Position numbers and translations under genes: made by a program | Source: a virus | Strand: one strand, 5' to 3' | IMG/VR virus record: IMGVR_UViG_3300030943_000085 | Span: 1-37,057 of that record | Length of the DNA stretch: 37,057 nt | Notes under the pieces: generated by a model | Seen by the model: only the letters and a program-made list of their open reading frames with translations | Told to the model about the DNA's origin: nothing | Databases searched by the model: none | Shown here: in pieces, positions 1-7,363 of the stretch | Layout: each line of letters opens with the position of its first letter | Numbering within the stretch: position 1 is the stretch's first letter

Positions 1-194
1 TACTTCACGAAACTATTGTTTAATTGGCAAAACCAATCGTGTAAATTTCTTTCTACGAATCGTGTAAATTTAGCAGTTTGCACGATTTTTTATTTTTGTA
101 CTACTAAAGTACTTTTGTTTTGTAAATTGGGGTATAATCGGCTTTTTATGAACGCCTGCGGGTAAGGGGCGCGTCCTTATACCTGCGGAGCTGA
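1..194. other. Left-end noncoding region with direct repeats
   Basis: No gene is visible here. A 14-bp direct repeat AATCGTGTAAATTT occurs at 35-48 and 58-71 (23-bp period), and its core recurs inverted as CACGATT at 81-87. A small hairpin ATTGG/CCAAT lies at about 22-36. Repeats at this position, outside the repressor of a Mu-like phage, are candidate transposase-binding end sites. Between 130 and 185 there are nested inverted repeats (GGTAAGG against CCTTATACC) just past the repressor stop codon, which may end the repressor transcript. The exact left end of the phage is not identifiable. Confidence 0.5.
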
Positions 195-890
195 TTAGTC
201 CAGGCGAATTACACCTACTACAATGGATACTGATCGGATGGATGTACGGGGTAATTGAAAGGGTGGATAGTGATCTTTGTTATCTGATCGGCACTCAATA
301 CTATCATCGGTTTTACCTTCAAATAAGCGTTTTACAAGCGCGCCCTGGTCAGTGTCCAACACATAAACCTTACCCCATTGAAAAAATGACAAATCAAGTA
401 TCGGCTTACAGGCCAGTATATCACCATTGCTATACTTTGGATACATGCTACTACCAGATACACGTATCAAATAATCTACTCCACGCGAACTGAACTCAGG
501 AACAAGGTACCTATCGGCTATATCATAACTCATAACTGTTATATCTCCTTTTGCTAATCCGGCAATAGCTTCGACAGGTATAAGTGGAATACCATCCCGA
601 TTAGACTCAATTACTTTGTTTGACTCAGCAACCGCATCAATATCAACCGGCTCATTAAAATAAACCTTTTGTTTGTTATATAAATCATTTTGGTTTATAT
701 TGAAGGCATCACAAAATTTATTGATAAATTTCTCTCCTGGAAACTTACTTCCCTTAGTTAGATTCGTGATAAACTGAGGCTTTACTTCTGTCTTTTCTGC
801 AATCTCGACATTAGAAATACCTTTATTATTGAGTTTTTCAACCTCAACAATAAGCCATTTCTTGCGTATTTCAGAATTATTTTGCGACAT
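195..890 (-). CDS. CI/LexA-type phage repressor with S24 autoprotease domain
   Basis: This is probably the master lysogeny repressor, a DNA-binding protein that is cleaved on DNA damage. The N-terminal 60 residues form a helix-turn-helix of the Xre/Cro kind. The C-terminal half is an S24 peptidase: the nucleophile sits in G-S-S-M-Y-P (Ser148) and the general base in A-L-V-K-R-L (Lys187). An Ala110-Gly111 pair in the linker is a plausible self-cleavage site. I chose the first ATG at 890; a longer frame opens with GTG at 920 but would overlap the early promoter. It is transcribed divergently from the early operon, as expected for a lysogeny switch. Confidence 0.85.
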   Translation of the reverse strand: MSQNNSEIRKKWLIVEVEKLNNKGISNVEIAEKTEVKPQFITNLTKGSKFPGEKFINKFCDAFNINQNDLYNKQKVYFNEPVDIDAVAESNKVIESNRDGIPLIPVEAIAGLAKGDITVMSYDIADRYLVPEFSSRGVDYLIRVSGSSMYPKYSNGDILACKPILDLSFFQWGKVYVLDTDQGALVKRLFEGKTDDSIECRSDNKDHYPPFQLPRTSIRSVSIVVGVIRLD

Positions 891-913
891 AAATAAAAAT
901 AGTTTACTTTTTT

Positions 914-945
914 CTTGCACAGTAAATCAAAAAGATTTATTTTTG
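914..945 (+). promoter_or_regulatory. Putative early promoter, Bacteroidetes type
   Basis: TATTTTTG at 938-945 fits the Bacteroidetes -7 box TAnnTTTG, and TTG at 915-917 lies 20 bp upstream as the -33 box. Transcription would begin near 950 and run into the Ner-like gene. An inverted repeat CGTTGT/ACAACG (949-954 and 963-968) sits over the predicted start and is a candidate operator for the repressor or Ner-like protein. Confidence 0.55.
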
Positions 946-1003
946 TGCCGTTGTGAATATCAACAACGCAGCAAAAGTAGTAAAATTCTTACACACAAAT
1001 ACA

Positions 1004-1192
1004 ATGAATACAAAAATTATCAACTTAGAATTACCTCCAGTACTTCCACACGGATGGAAAACTGAGGTTGCAACAACGCTTGGAATTCACCAAAACACAG
1101 TGACTAACGCACTGAGGGACGGGAAAGGAGACACTTATGATCGCATAATGAAATGCGCAAAAGAAAAATACGGTAAACCAATTAATCAATAA
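1004..1192 (+). CDS. Small helix-turn-helix regulator (Ner/Cro-like)
   Basis: This 62-residue protein is the first gene of the early operon and faces the repressor gene. The middle holds a helix-turn-helix pattern (V-A-T-T-L-G-I-H-Q-N-T-V-T-N-A-L), consistent with a small DNA-binding protein such as Ner of phage Mu, which damps early transcription after induction. An upstream in-frame ATG at 953 would start almost at the predicted transcription start, so I prefer the ATG at 1004. The role is inferred from position and fold; sequence similarity to Mu Ner itself is not evident by eye. Confidence 0.6.
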   Translation: MNTKIINLELPPVLPHGWKTEVATTLGIHQNTVTNALRDGKGDTYDRIMKCAKEKYGKPINQ

Positions 1193-1200
1193 TAAACATT

Positions 1201-1452
1201 ATGAACACAACAGCACAACAACCACAACCAAACGTAATGGATGCGATCATTACCAGACACAACACAGCCGAAAATGGTATGATTCAGAATTTTGGAGACA
1301 ATTCAGTAACGTTAGTTACAAGTTTTGATCTTAAAAGAACTGCAGTTCTAGTAAATCATGATATAAAGATTATTCAGGACGACCTTACATTAGTTGAACT
1401 TGAAAAACTTCAACAAGAAGCTTACGCAATTTGGCTTGCATTACAGAACTAG
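1201..1452 (+). CDS. Hypothetical early phage protein
   Basis: This 83-residue protein is not recognised. It has a Gln/Asn/Thr-rich N-terminus, then a segment that looks like two short beta strands (V-T-L-V-T-S-F-D-L, T-A-V-L-V), and a helical, acidic C-terminus. It starts 8 bases after the Ner-like gene and ends 3 bases before the ATPase gene, so it is clearly part of the early operon. No membrane segment or signal peptide is visible. Confidence 0.65.
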   Translation: MNTTAQQPQPNVMDAIITRHNTAENGMIQNFGDNSVTLVTSFDLKRTAVLVNHDIKIIQDDLTLVELEKLQQEAYAIWLALQN

Positions 1453-1455
1453 GCT

Positions 1456-2052
1456 ATGAGAACTCAATCACCCCTCGAAATTTCTGAACGCACTGTAGAA
1501 ACATACGCCTTTGAAGGTGAATGGCAGTTGCTGTTTGGTGAGCCGGACATCCGGTTTAGTACCCTTATCCAGGGCGAAGCAAAAAGCGGTAAAAGTACAT
1601 ACGCTGCCAAATTTGCTCAATATATAGGCGAAAACTTTGGAAGAGCATTATATATCAGTGCCGAAGAACGCTTAAACTCCAAGACTCTGCAAAACCGCCT
1701 AAAGCTTTGCAACGTAACCTCCACCAATGTACGGTTTATCCATTGCAAGAACATTGAAGAAATAGAAGCCTGTATTAAATCCGGTAAGTTTCGATTTGTG
1801 ATAATGGATTCAGTTCAACACGTACAAATGACTTACAACCAGTTTGAAGCCATGCGCCACCGATTCAAGAAGCGCAAACTATCCTGGCATCTTATCATGC
1901 AAATGGGCGTTGACGTAACCAAATGGAAACATGAGGTTGACGTATTGGTAATGGTAAAGAATGGCCGTGCATACATCAAAGGCCGCTACAGCGAATCGAA
2001 CTCTATGCAGGTACTCAGCAGCTCAACAGGTCAACAACAAATCAACTTTTAA
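1456..2052 (+). CDS. RecA-fold ATPase (RadA-like)
   Basis: This 198-residue P-loop ATPase has a Walker A motif G-E-A-K-S-G-K-S at residues 40-47, a RadA-like stretch Y-I-S-A-E-E near 66-71, and a Walker B strand F-V-I-M-D ending at Asp118. It lacks the zinc finger and Lon-like domain of full RadA, so it is a single-domain form. Such proteins act on DNA in recombination or replication. It lies between the Ner-like gene and the transposase, a place where Mu has no ATPase, so it may assist replicative transposition; that role is inference. Confidence 0.7.
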   Translation: MRTQSPLEISERTVETYAFEGEWQLLFGEPDIRFSTLIQGEAKSGKSTYAAKFAQYIGENFGRALYISAEERLNSKTLQNRLKLCNVTSTNVRFIHCKNIEEIEACIKSGKFRFVIMDSVQHVQMTYNQFEAMRHRFKKRKLSWHLIMQMGVDVTKWKHEVDVLVMVKNGRAYIKGRYSESNSMQVLSSSTGQQQINF

Positions 2053-2064
2053 ATACCATTTAAA
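2048..2064. repeat. Paired TTTAAA box, copy 1
   Basis: TTTAAA at 2048-2053 and again at 2059-2064, 11 bp apart, with the second box beginning 7 bases before the ATG at 2066. It belongs to a dispersed family found about ten times in this prophage. Confidence 0.7.
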
Positions 2065-2065
2065 C

Positions 2066-2452
2066 ATGAATAAACCCGCTAAAACCCCCGAACTCCCAAC
2101 ATTTGAAACCGTGGAGCAACTAATGGCTGACAGTTACCTACGCAGCATGATTCAGGAAAAGTTAGACTATATCAATGGTGAACGCAATCGTGTATCCGAA
2201 GGCGGCAAACATAAACTCAGAGCCTCACCGGTTGAGTTTCTTATCAAGATGGATAAGTTCACAGCTGAGTTCATAGCCACCGAATACCTTGAGATACACA
2301 ACAAACGCTCAAAACTATCATTCGCGATACGCGAATTTGTCACTTACACCATTCAGGAATGCGTAGGTGAAACTTTTAAACATTACGAAACACAATTTCA
2401 AAAACAGAATAAAAAACCCTCTAAATCAAAGAAGCATGAAACAACTAATTAA
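2066..2452 (+). CDS. Hypothetical early phage protein, basic C-terminus
   Basis: This 128-residue protein is not recognised. It is predicted mostly helical, with a central region rich in charged residues and a Lys-rich tail (K-K-P-S-K-S-K-K) that could contact nucleic acid. The ATG at 2066 was preferred over an upstream in-frame ATG at 1961 that would overlap the ATPase gene by 92 bases. One of the paired TTTAAA boxes (2048-2064) lies directly upstream of this start. It overlaps the next gene by 17 bases. Confidence 0.6.
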   Translation: MNKPAKTPELPTFETVEQLMADSYLRSMIQEKLDYINGERNRVSEGGKHKLRASPVEFLIKMDKFTAEFIATEYLEIHNKRSKLSFAIREFVTYTIQECVGETFKHYETQFQKQNKKPSKSKKHETTN

Positions 2453-2762
2453 TTCAAAATGGTTTACCGAAGTAGATAAATTTCAAGGTATAATCAAAGT
2501 AAAAGCTGACGATGGTGCAAAAACACCTATATGCAGTATTTCAACGCCTGCAGGAGTAGTATGGATGGAAAATACAATGTGGCTTAATAATGCTTTAAAA
2601 AAGGCTGAAATAGTAACCCAAATGCCTGAGCTTTATAAACTAGCTGAAGAATTGATAGTAAAAATTGAAAGCAATATGTATAAAGATAGAACCGGAGGTC
2701 ATTCCATAGATGATACACAGGCTTTCAAAAAACTTAAAGAACTTGTAATCAAACTATCCTGA
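2436..2762 (+). CDS. Hypothetical early phage protein
   Basis: This 108-residue protein is not recognised. It has a beta-rich first half (P-I-C-S-I-S-T-P-A-G-V-V-W-M) and a helical second half. The ATG at 2436 lies inside the end of the preceding gene in another frame, a typical phage overlap suggesting translational coupling. A longer frame from 2367 is possible but would overlap more. Its stop codon falls inside the tRNA-like hairpin described separately. Confidence 0.6.
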   Translation: MKQLINSKWFTEVDKFQGIIKVKADDGAKTPICSISTPAGVVWMENTMWLNNALKKAEIVTQMPELYKLAEELIVKIESNMYKDRTGGHSIDDTQAFKKLKELVIKLS

Positions 2763-2797
2763 ACGGTTCTCGCGGGGTTCGATTCCCCGCCCAGGAA
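2757..2797 (+). other. tRNA-like T-arm/acceptor minihelix
   Basis: CGGGG(2773-2777) TTCGATT CCCCG(2785-2789) is a textbook T-arm: a 5-bp stem and a 7-base loop with the conserved TTCRA. It is followed by a 7-base acceptor-like strand CCCAGGA (2790-2796) and an A at the discriminator position. Five bases, TCCTG at 2757-2761, can pair with CAGGA to rebuild part of the acceptor stem, but there is no D arm or anticodon arm. It is therefore a fragment or mimic and not a functional tRNA. It lies between two genes of the early operon, just before the transposase. Confidence 0.55.
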
Positions 2798-2803
2798 CAA
2801 TAA

Positions 2804-2820
2804 TTTAAACGCTATTTAAA
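2804..2820. repeat. Paired TTTAAA box, copy 2 (before transposase)
   Basis: TTTAAA at 2804-2809 and 2815-2820, exactly 11 bp apart, ending four bases before the transposase ATG. Member of the dispersed family. Confidence 0.7.
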
Positions 2821-2824
2821 CGAC

Positions 2825-4879
2825 ATGCCAATATATTCACCTATAACTAACAAAATAGTATTCTCAGGCTTAAAGGTTGAGAAATGCGGACTATCATCCG
2901 GCTATTTGAAACGCGCGGCATGTGGTTGCAAAAAAGGTGAGGTGTATTGCTGGGTAAGCGAAATAATCGGCGGTAGACTTTACTTTCAATATGAGTTCTT
3001 AAAGCCTAAATATCAGCTCATGTTACGCACTTTGTATTGCGAAACACTGGAACCTGAAGTTTATCTGAAGAAAAAAACCGAAACAAAAAACAACTCAGTC
3101 CTCACGGCCATTGCCGATCAGTTGCCCGGACTCATTCAAATAGACGCTACCGAACTTAAAACGCTTATGGACTCACAACTCTACACCGCCACCGAAGCTC
3201 ACCAACTGGCACGCGCTGCTGCTTGGCTTCGTTTGCTCAATGAGTATGACGTGCGCCGTGTTCGTTCCGTTGGTTACCGTTCCGTTGAAGAGTTCCGCGA
3301 GGCTGCGTTTAAACACGTTTTAAACGAGCAAACAGGCGCACCGGCTTTGATACGTTTCAAGAAAACAACTATCAATAATCTGCGCGTTTTGCTTCGCAAT
3401 GCTGTGGAATACAAGCGCGATGGCATCAACAGCATGATGCACAAAGGTGCCGGCAACGTGAACCGTGAGAAAGCCGATGCAATGGTACACGCCAAAATGA
3501 TAGAACTGGCTTCAGACCGTCGCAAATTCTCTTGGGAAGATGTCAGCATGATGTACAACGACTGGGCGGTTGAAAACGATAAACCGGAAATGACAACATC
3601 GGCTGTTAAGGCTTACCTGAACATACCGAAAGTGAAAAAAGTATGGTATTATGCCCGCCATGGAAAATTAGCCGGCGACAACGATCTGCAGCCATTGGCA
3701 CAACGCGAACGCCCATCGTTTCCTGATGCATTGTGGAGCATTGACGGTACAACCACGCAGCTTTATTATTTGGATGCCAACGGCAAAATTCAAAGCGATC
3801 TATACGCTTATTTCGTTACCGATGCTTGTACCGGTGCCATTATTGGCCACTCCATTGCCTTTGCCGAAACGGCGGGTATGGTAACCGAAGCATTGAAAAA
3901 CACATTGGATAAATGGGGGAACAAACCCTATCAAATACAGTACGATAACTCATCCGCTAACGTAAGTTATGCAGTCCAGGCATTGATGAGCAACATGAGC
4001 CGCGTACATTTCCCCTGCGAACCGTACAAAGGCCGTTCCAAATACGTGGAATCAATTATCGGACATTTCCAACAGCGGGTTTTGCGTAAACGCGAAAACT
4101 TCAAAGGCGGTAACATTGACACACGCCGGCTAAACTCCAAAGCCAATCCGGAACTACTCAAGGAACTGGGAAAAGACACCGACCGTTTACCACGTTTCGA
4201 CCAGGTGATTGACGAATTCAATCAGGCAGTGAATGAATGGAATAAACGCGGCGAAGCGCGCGACTCTTATGGCCGCTTTGTGGGTGACAGTAAGATATAC
4301 CGGTACGAAACCATTGCCCACGAAAAACGCGCTAAACTCAACTATTTCGACAAATTAAGCCTGTTTGTAATGACACTCAAACAGCCGTATAAATACACCA
4401 CACAAGGCATTCAGATTGAAATTGAAAAGAAGAAATACAATTTCATTGTTCCGGATTCCGACAACGTGGGTGACTTCATATTCTGCAACGAACACCTGGG
4501 CGAAAAGTTTGAAATACGCATTGATATGGCGAAACCTGAAATGTGCACCTTACTGCAAAATGGAATTGTCATTGCCCACGCTTACGAAAAAGAACGCTAC
4601 TCAGCCTGTGTGGCCGACCTGAAAGAAGGCGAAAACACCAAGAAAGTAGCATTTAAAGCCAAACAATTGGAGTTTGGTTCGAACTATTCAATCACCGAAT
4701 TAGAACGTCAGATGTCAATCCTGGGAGAACTCAAAGCAACCGGTACAGATGGCGGTTTTGGTTGGTGGGATACCGACAAACGCACGGTAAACAACCGCAA
4801 CAACCAACAGGAAGATGCCCGAAATGGTATGGCTGATGGATTTACTGAAAAAGAACGTAAAATTTTAAATATAGGATAA
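2825..4879 (+). CDS. Mu-type DDE transposase (MuA-like)
   Basis: This 684-residue protein cuts the phage ends and joins them to target DNA during lysogenisation and replicative transposition. The catalytic core has Asp307 in L-W-S-I-D-G-T, Asp374 in I-Q-Y-D-N-S and Glu409 in Y-V-E-S-I-I-G-H-F. The D-D spacing of 67 equals that recalled for MuA, while the D-E spacing of 35 is the classical retroviral integrase value. Residues upstream of about 300 should bind the phage ends and the C-terminal 200 residues should contact the MuB-like ATPase. Its stop codon overlaps the ATG of the next gene by one base (TAATG), so the two are likely translated in a coupled way. Confidence 0.92.
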   Translation: MPIYSPITNKIVFSGLKVEKCGLSSGYLKRAACGCKKGEVYCWVSEIIGGRLYFQYEFLKPKYQLMLRTLYCETLEPEVYLKKKTETKNNSVLTAIADQLPGLIQIDATELKTLMDSQLYTATEAHQLARAAAWLRLLNEYDVRRVRSVGYRSVEEFREAAFKHVLNEQTGAPALIRFKKTTINNLRVLLRNAVEYKRDGINSMMHKGAGNVNREKADAMVHAKMIELASDRRKFSWEDVSMMYNDWAVENDKPEMTTSAVKAYLNIPKVKKVWYYARHGKLAGDNDLQPLAQRERPSFPDALWSIDGTTTQLYYLDANGKIQSDLYAYFVTDACTGAIIGHSIAFAETAGMVTEALKNTLDKWGNKPYQIQYDNSSANVSYAVQALMSNMSRVHFPCEPYKGRSKYVESIIGHFQQRVLRKRENFKGGNIDTRRLNSKANPELLKELGKDTDRLPRFDQVIDEFNQAVNEWNKRGEARDSYGRFVGDSKIYRYETIAHEKRAKLNYFDKLSLFVMTLKQPYKYTTQGIQIEIEKKKYNFIVPDSDNVGDFIFCNEHLGEKFEIRIDMAKPEMCTLLQNGIVIAHAYEKERYSACVADLKEGENTKKVAFKAKQLEFGSNYSITELERQMSILGELKATGTDGGFGWWDTDKRTVNNRNNQQEDARNGMADGFTEKERKILNIG

Positions 4880-5397
4880 TGATTATTGACACAAATTTTC
4901 AAACTCCGGTACCTGTATGTGATTACATGGCAAACCTTATTCCACAACACTCAAAAAGTATATTTGAGCCTACACCAGGACTAGGAAATATGATTAAAAG
5001 TGTAATCGAAACAGGATTTTTTAATATCGAATCTGCAGAAGATTTTTTCTTACACGATAAATCAAAACGATATGATTCAATCATAATGAATCCACCTTTT
5101 TCGGAGAAATCTGCATTCATGGATAATGCTCCTGATGATATAAAAGGAAAGGGAATGAGAGTCGGGTATTATATACTTACTGAATGCATGAAAATGTCTG
5201 ATAATGTGATTGCTTTAATGCCTTGGTTTACACTTTCAGATTCAGATGTAAGACTACGGTACCTGAAAGGATTTGGAATGAAATCACTTACAGCTCTACC
5301 TCGCAAGACATTTCAATATGCTAGAATTCAAACTGTAGTTATCGAACTTCAAAAGGGATATCAGGACGAAACGGTATTTAAAACATTCAATTTTTAA
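4879..5397 (+). CDS. N6-adenine DNA methyltransferase-like protein
   Basis: The 172-residue protein has an AdoMet-binding motif I-like segment F-E-P-T-P-G-L-G-N (29-37) and the catalytic N-P-P-F motif at 71-74, both typical of adenine-N6 methylases. It is short: there is no target-recognition domain, so it may be a minimal methylase that protects phage DNA or a catalytically weak relative. It sits between the transposase and MuB-like genes, which in Mu are adjacent, and overlaps the transposase stop codon. Target sequence cannot be told from the sequence. Confidence 0.7.
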   Translation: MIIDTNFQTPVPVCDYMANLIPQHSKSIFEPTPGLGNMIKSVIETGFFNIESAEDFFLHDKSKRYDSIIMNPPFSEKSAFMDNAPDDIKGKGMRVGYYILTECMKMSDNVIALMPWFTLSDSDVRLRYLKGFGMKSLTALPRKTFQYARIQTVVIELQKGYQDETVFKTFNF

Positions 5398-5472
5398 TAA
5401 AACAACCGAACCCCATACACAGACCGTTTGAAAGTTTCTGCGTACAGGGTTCTTAAAACAAAAAACAAAGAT

Positions 5473-6423
5473 ATGAAAGAATTCACTAACGAACAAAAAA
5501 AGGCATTGCGCGACACGATCATCGCCATGCAGGAAGCTTCCGGACTATCCGGTAACGAGTTTGCAACCAAACGCCTTGGTTTCACTAATGGCAGCAAGTT
5601 CAGCCACATTAAAAACAACTGGGACAAACCCGGCATGGTTGGTCAGGACACATGGGAAGCCATTGAAAAGTATATCGAAAAGTCAAACAGCTACCGCGGT
5701 GTAGCCACCGACAATTTGAAAAAGGTTTTCGAAGCCTGTAACATTGCCTACAACCTGAAAAAGTTCGTTCCGGTAATCGGAAACGGAGGTTACGGTAAAT
5801 CATTTGCCCTGGGCAAATACCGCGAAATGATTGAAGCAGAACGCAGATTCAAAGTAGTGTATTTCGAAGCTACCAAAGGTACAAACAAGCAATTCATTTC
5901 CGGACTGATGGAAGCTATGGGATGCTACGAACACGGCACAATGGCCGCACAAATTGAAGTAATGCGCGCTTATGCTACCAAACAGGACATGTTGGTAATT
6001 ATCGACGAAGTTTCAAAACTCGAAGGCCATAACGTAACCGTTCTGAAGGACGTAATGACCGCTTTATTGGACGTTTGCGGCATAGTTATGGCCGGAACGC
6101 CGTACTTTATGAAAAACCTGATACGCGGCACGCACCGAGAACGCCACTTATTCAGCGAAACAAAAGACCGATTATTCTACATCACCTATCAGCTGAGTGC
6201 ACCAACCGAACAGGAAGCTGAAGAAATATTCAAAGCCAACGGCATAACCGATAAGGAAACACTGAATATCCTACTGAACCGGGTTGATGAAAAGAAACGC
6301 CAGGCTTTACGTTCACGCAGTTGGTTGGCAAAACAAACCTTCCGCGGTATCAAAGATTGCATCGACCTGATTCGCGCCACTCAAATGAGCTACAGTATTG
6401 ATTATAACTCTTTAAATCTGTAA
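5473..6423 (+). CDS. MuB-like AAA+ ATPase, target selection
   Basis: This 316-residue ATPase probably binds target DNA, activates the transposase and gives target immunity. The N-terminal 70 residues form a helix-turn-helix region, as in MuB. Walker A is G-N-G-G-Y-G-K-S at 103-110 and Walker B is M-L-V-I-I-D-E at 173-179. The ATG at 5473, preceded by an A-rich stretch, fits the domain start better than one at 5428. It follows the methylase gene with a 75-base gap and belongs with the transposase functionally. Confidence 0.88.
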   Translation: MKEFTNEQKKALRDTIIAMQEASGLSGNEFATKRLGFTNGSKFSHIKNNWDKPGMVGQDTWEAIEKYIEKSNSYRGVATDNLKKVFEACNIAYNLKKFVPVIGNGGYGKSFALGKYREMIEAERRFKVVYFEATKGTNKQFISGLMEAMGCYEHGTMAAQIEVMRAYATKQDMLVIIDEVSKLEGHNVTVLKDVMTALLDVCGIVMAGTPYFMKNLIRGTHRERHLFSETKDRLFYITYQLSAPTEQEAEEIFKANGITDKETLNILLNRVDEKKRQALRSRSWLAKQTFRGIKDCIDLIRATQMSYSIDYNSLNL

Positions 6424-6427
6424 TATC

Positions 6428-6631
6428 ATGACAAATTACGATAGAATGAAGCTCACGAAGAAAGGATTTATCCTATTGAGAGTAAGTATTGAAGAATTAA
6501 AGATAACTCAAATGACTGGAAATTCTTCCTGGTGTATTCATATGAAGTTTCCAACGAAAGCAGCTTTAAACCGCGAAATTGAGAGAATCAATAAAAATGA
6601 ACCCTTAATGATATTTGAATATGGCAAATAA
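6428..6631 (+). CDS. Hypothetical early phage protein
   Basis: This 67-residue protein is not recognised. It looks like a compact alpha/beta protein with a helical C-terminus. It starts 4 bases after the MuB-like gene and its end overlaps the next start by 11 bases, so it is a genuine member of the early operon. Confidence 0.55.
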   Translation: MTNYDRMKLTKKGFILLRVSIEELKITQMTGNSSWCIHMKFPTKAALNREIERINKNEPLMIFEYGK

Positions 6632-6875
6632 TTTTAAAGCAGAAAACACCCGAATGAGAGCCGAACATCCAGAGCAATTTACACAAGTCAGAGGTTCAAA
6701 TTCATTAAGTCAGGTAATGGTAGCTAACGAACTTATTCGCAGAAACAGAGAACTAAAACGCTTTGATGAACTGGAAGAACTGATACTTGAAACATCGGCA
6801 TTAGACCCAAAATTTCAAGAATACGTAAATGAATACAATAACCTTAAAATAAGAATAGTACATGGAAAGAATTGA
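6621..6875 (+). CDS. Hypothetical charged helical protein
   Basis: This 84-residue protein is rich in Glu, Arg and Asn and appears almost wholly helical, with no membrane segment. The frame can be extended to a TTG at 6615, but the ATG at 6621 is preferred. It overlaps both neighbours (by 11 and 14 bases). Function unknown. Confidence 0.55.
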   Translation: MANNFKAENTRMRAEHPEQFTQVRGSNSLSQVMVANELIRRNRELKRFDELEELILETSALDPKFQEYVNEYNNLKIRIVHGKN

Positions 6876-7098
6876 TTTAAACATTGGCGAAACATTCACC
6901 AACGAAGGTAAAACCTATGAAGTACAACCTTCTTTAAACTTGGACTGCAACGCCTGTAAAGGGTGTGGCTTTTATGAAACTATAAATCCTTCAGACGAAT
7001 TTGAAGGAAAACCACTCGTTGCATGCTCATCACCTGAAAATTTAATATGTATGTTACCTGATCGCATATTTGTAGAACTCAAAAACGTACAGCCATGA
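6862..7098 (+). CDS. Small cysteine-rich protein, possible zinc ribbon
   Basis: The 78-residue protein has cysteines at 29, 32, 35, 55 and 63 in the pattern C-N-A-C-K-G-C followed by two distant Cys, suggestive of a zinc-binding knuckle. Both ends overlap neighbours, the stop as ATGA with the next start. Such small Cys proteins are common in Bacteroidetes prophage early regions; the function is unknown. Confidence 0.6.
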   Translation: MERIDLNIGETFTNEGKTYEVQPSLNLDCNACKGCGFYETINPSDEFEGKPLVACSSPENLICMLPDRIFVELKNVQP

Positions 7099-7199
7099 GT
7101 TCAGACGCATTTTTATACACGCCTATAATTATAGCTCTTTGCCTACTTATTATTCTCATTATTAAACTCAAAATGGATAAAGATGACGAATGGGAATGA
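7095..7199 (+). CDS. 34-residue single-pass membrane peptide
   Basis: An ATG at 7095 overlaps the preceding stop (ATGA). The short frame encodes a hydrophobic core, P-I-I-I-A-L-C-L-L-I-I-L-I-I, followed by a charged tail K-M-D-K-D-D-E-W-E. This is a typical small phage membrane protein. It overlaps the next small membrane protein by 17 bases. Confidence is limited by its size, but the coupled start and the clear transmembrane span support it. Confidence 0.5.
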   Translation: MSSDAFLYTPIIIALCLLIILIIKLKMDKDDEWE

Positions 7200-7356
7200 A
7201 ATACCAGACTACGATCAGGATGACACGTTCGACGAAAACATAGACGATAATGCACTGATCATTTTCGCTTCCCTGCTGGGAGCAACAATAGGCGCAGCAT
7301 TAGCAGCTGCAGGATTAGCAATTTACTACTTTATAAAAATAAATTTTTTAAACTAA
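7183..7356 (+). CDS. 57-residue membrane protein with acidic N-terminus
   Basis: An ATG at 7183 opens a frame with a very acidic N-terminus (about ten Asp/Glu in the first 25 residues) and then one long hydrophobic helix rich in Ala, Gly and Leu, ending Y-Y-F-I-K-I-N-F-L-N. It lies 7 bases before the DUF3164 gene and overlaps the 34-residue membrane peptide. The pair could act together at the host membrane, for example in superinfection exclusion, but nothing in the sequence proves this. Confidence 0.5.
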   Translation: MTNGNEIPDYDQDDTFDENIDDNALIIFASLLGATIGAALAAAGLAIYYFIKINFLN

Positions 7357-7363
7357 TTTCAAA

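Noticed and set aside
242-493. Gene on the plus strand inside the repressor
   Set aside because: It is the shadow of the S24 repressor frame on the other strand and has no recognisable protein features.
953-1003. Upstream start for the Ner-like protein
   Set aside because: It would lie at the predicted transcription start and the extra residues carry no domain signal.
2757-2797. A complete tRNA gene
   Set aside because: Only the T arm and part of the acceptor stem can be formed; there is no D arm or anticodon arm.
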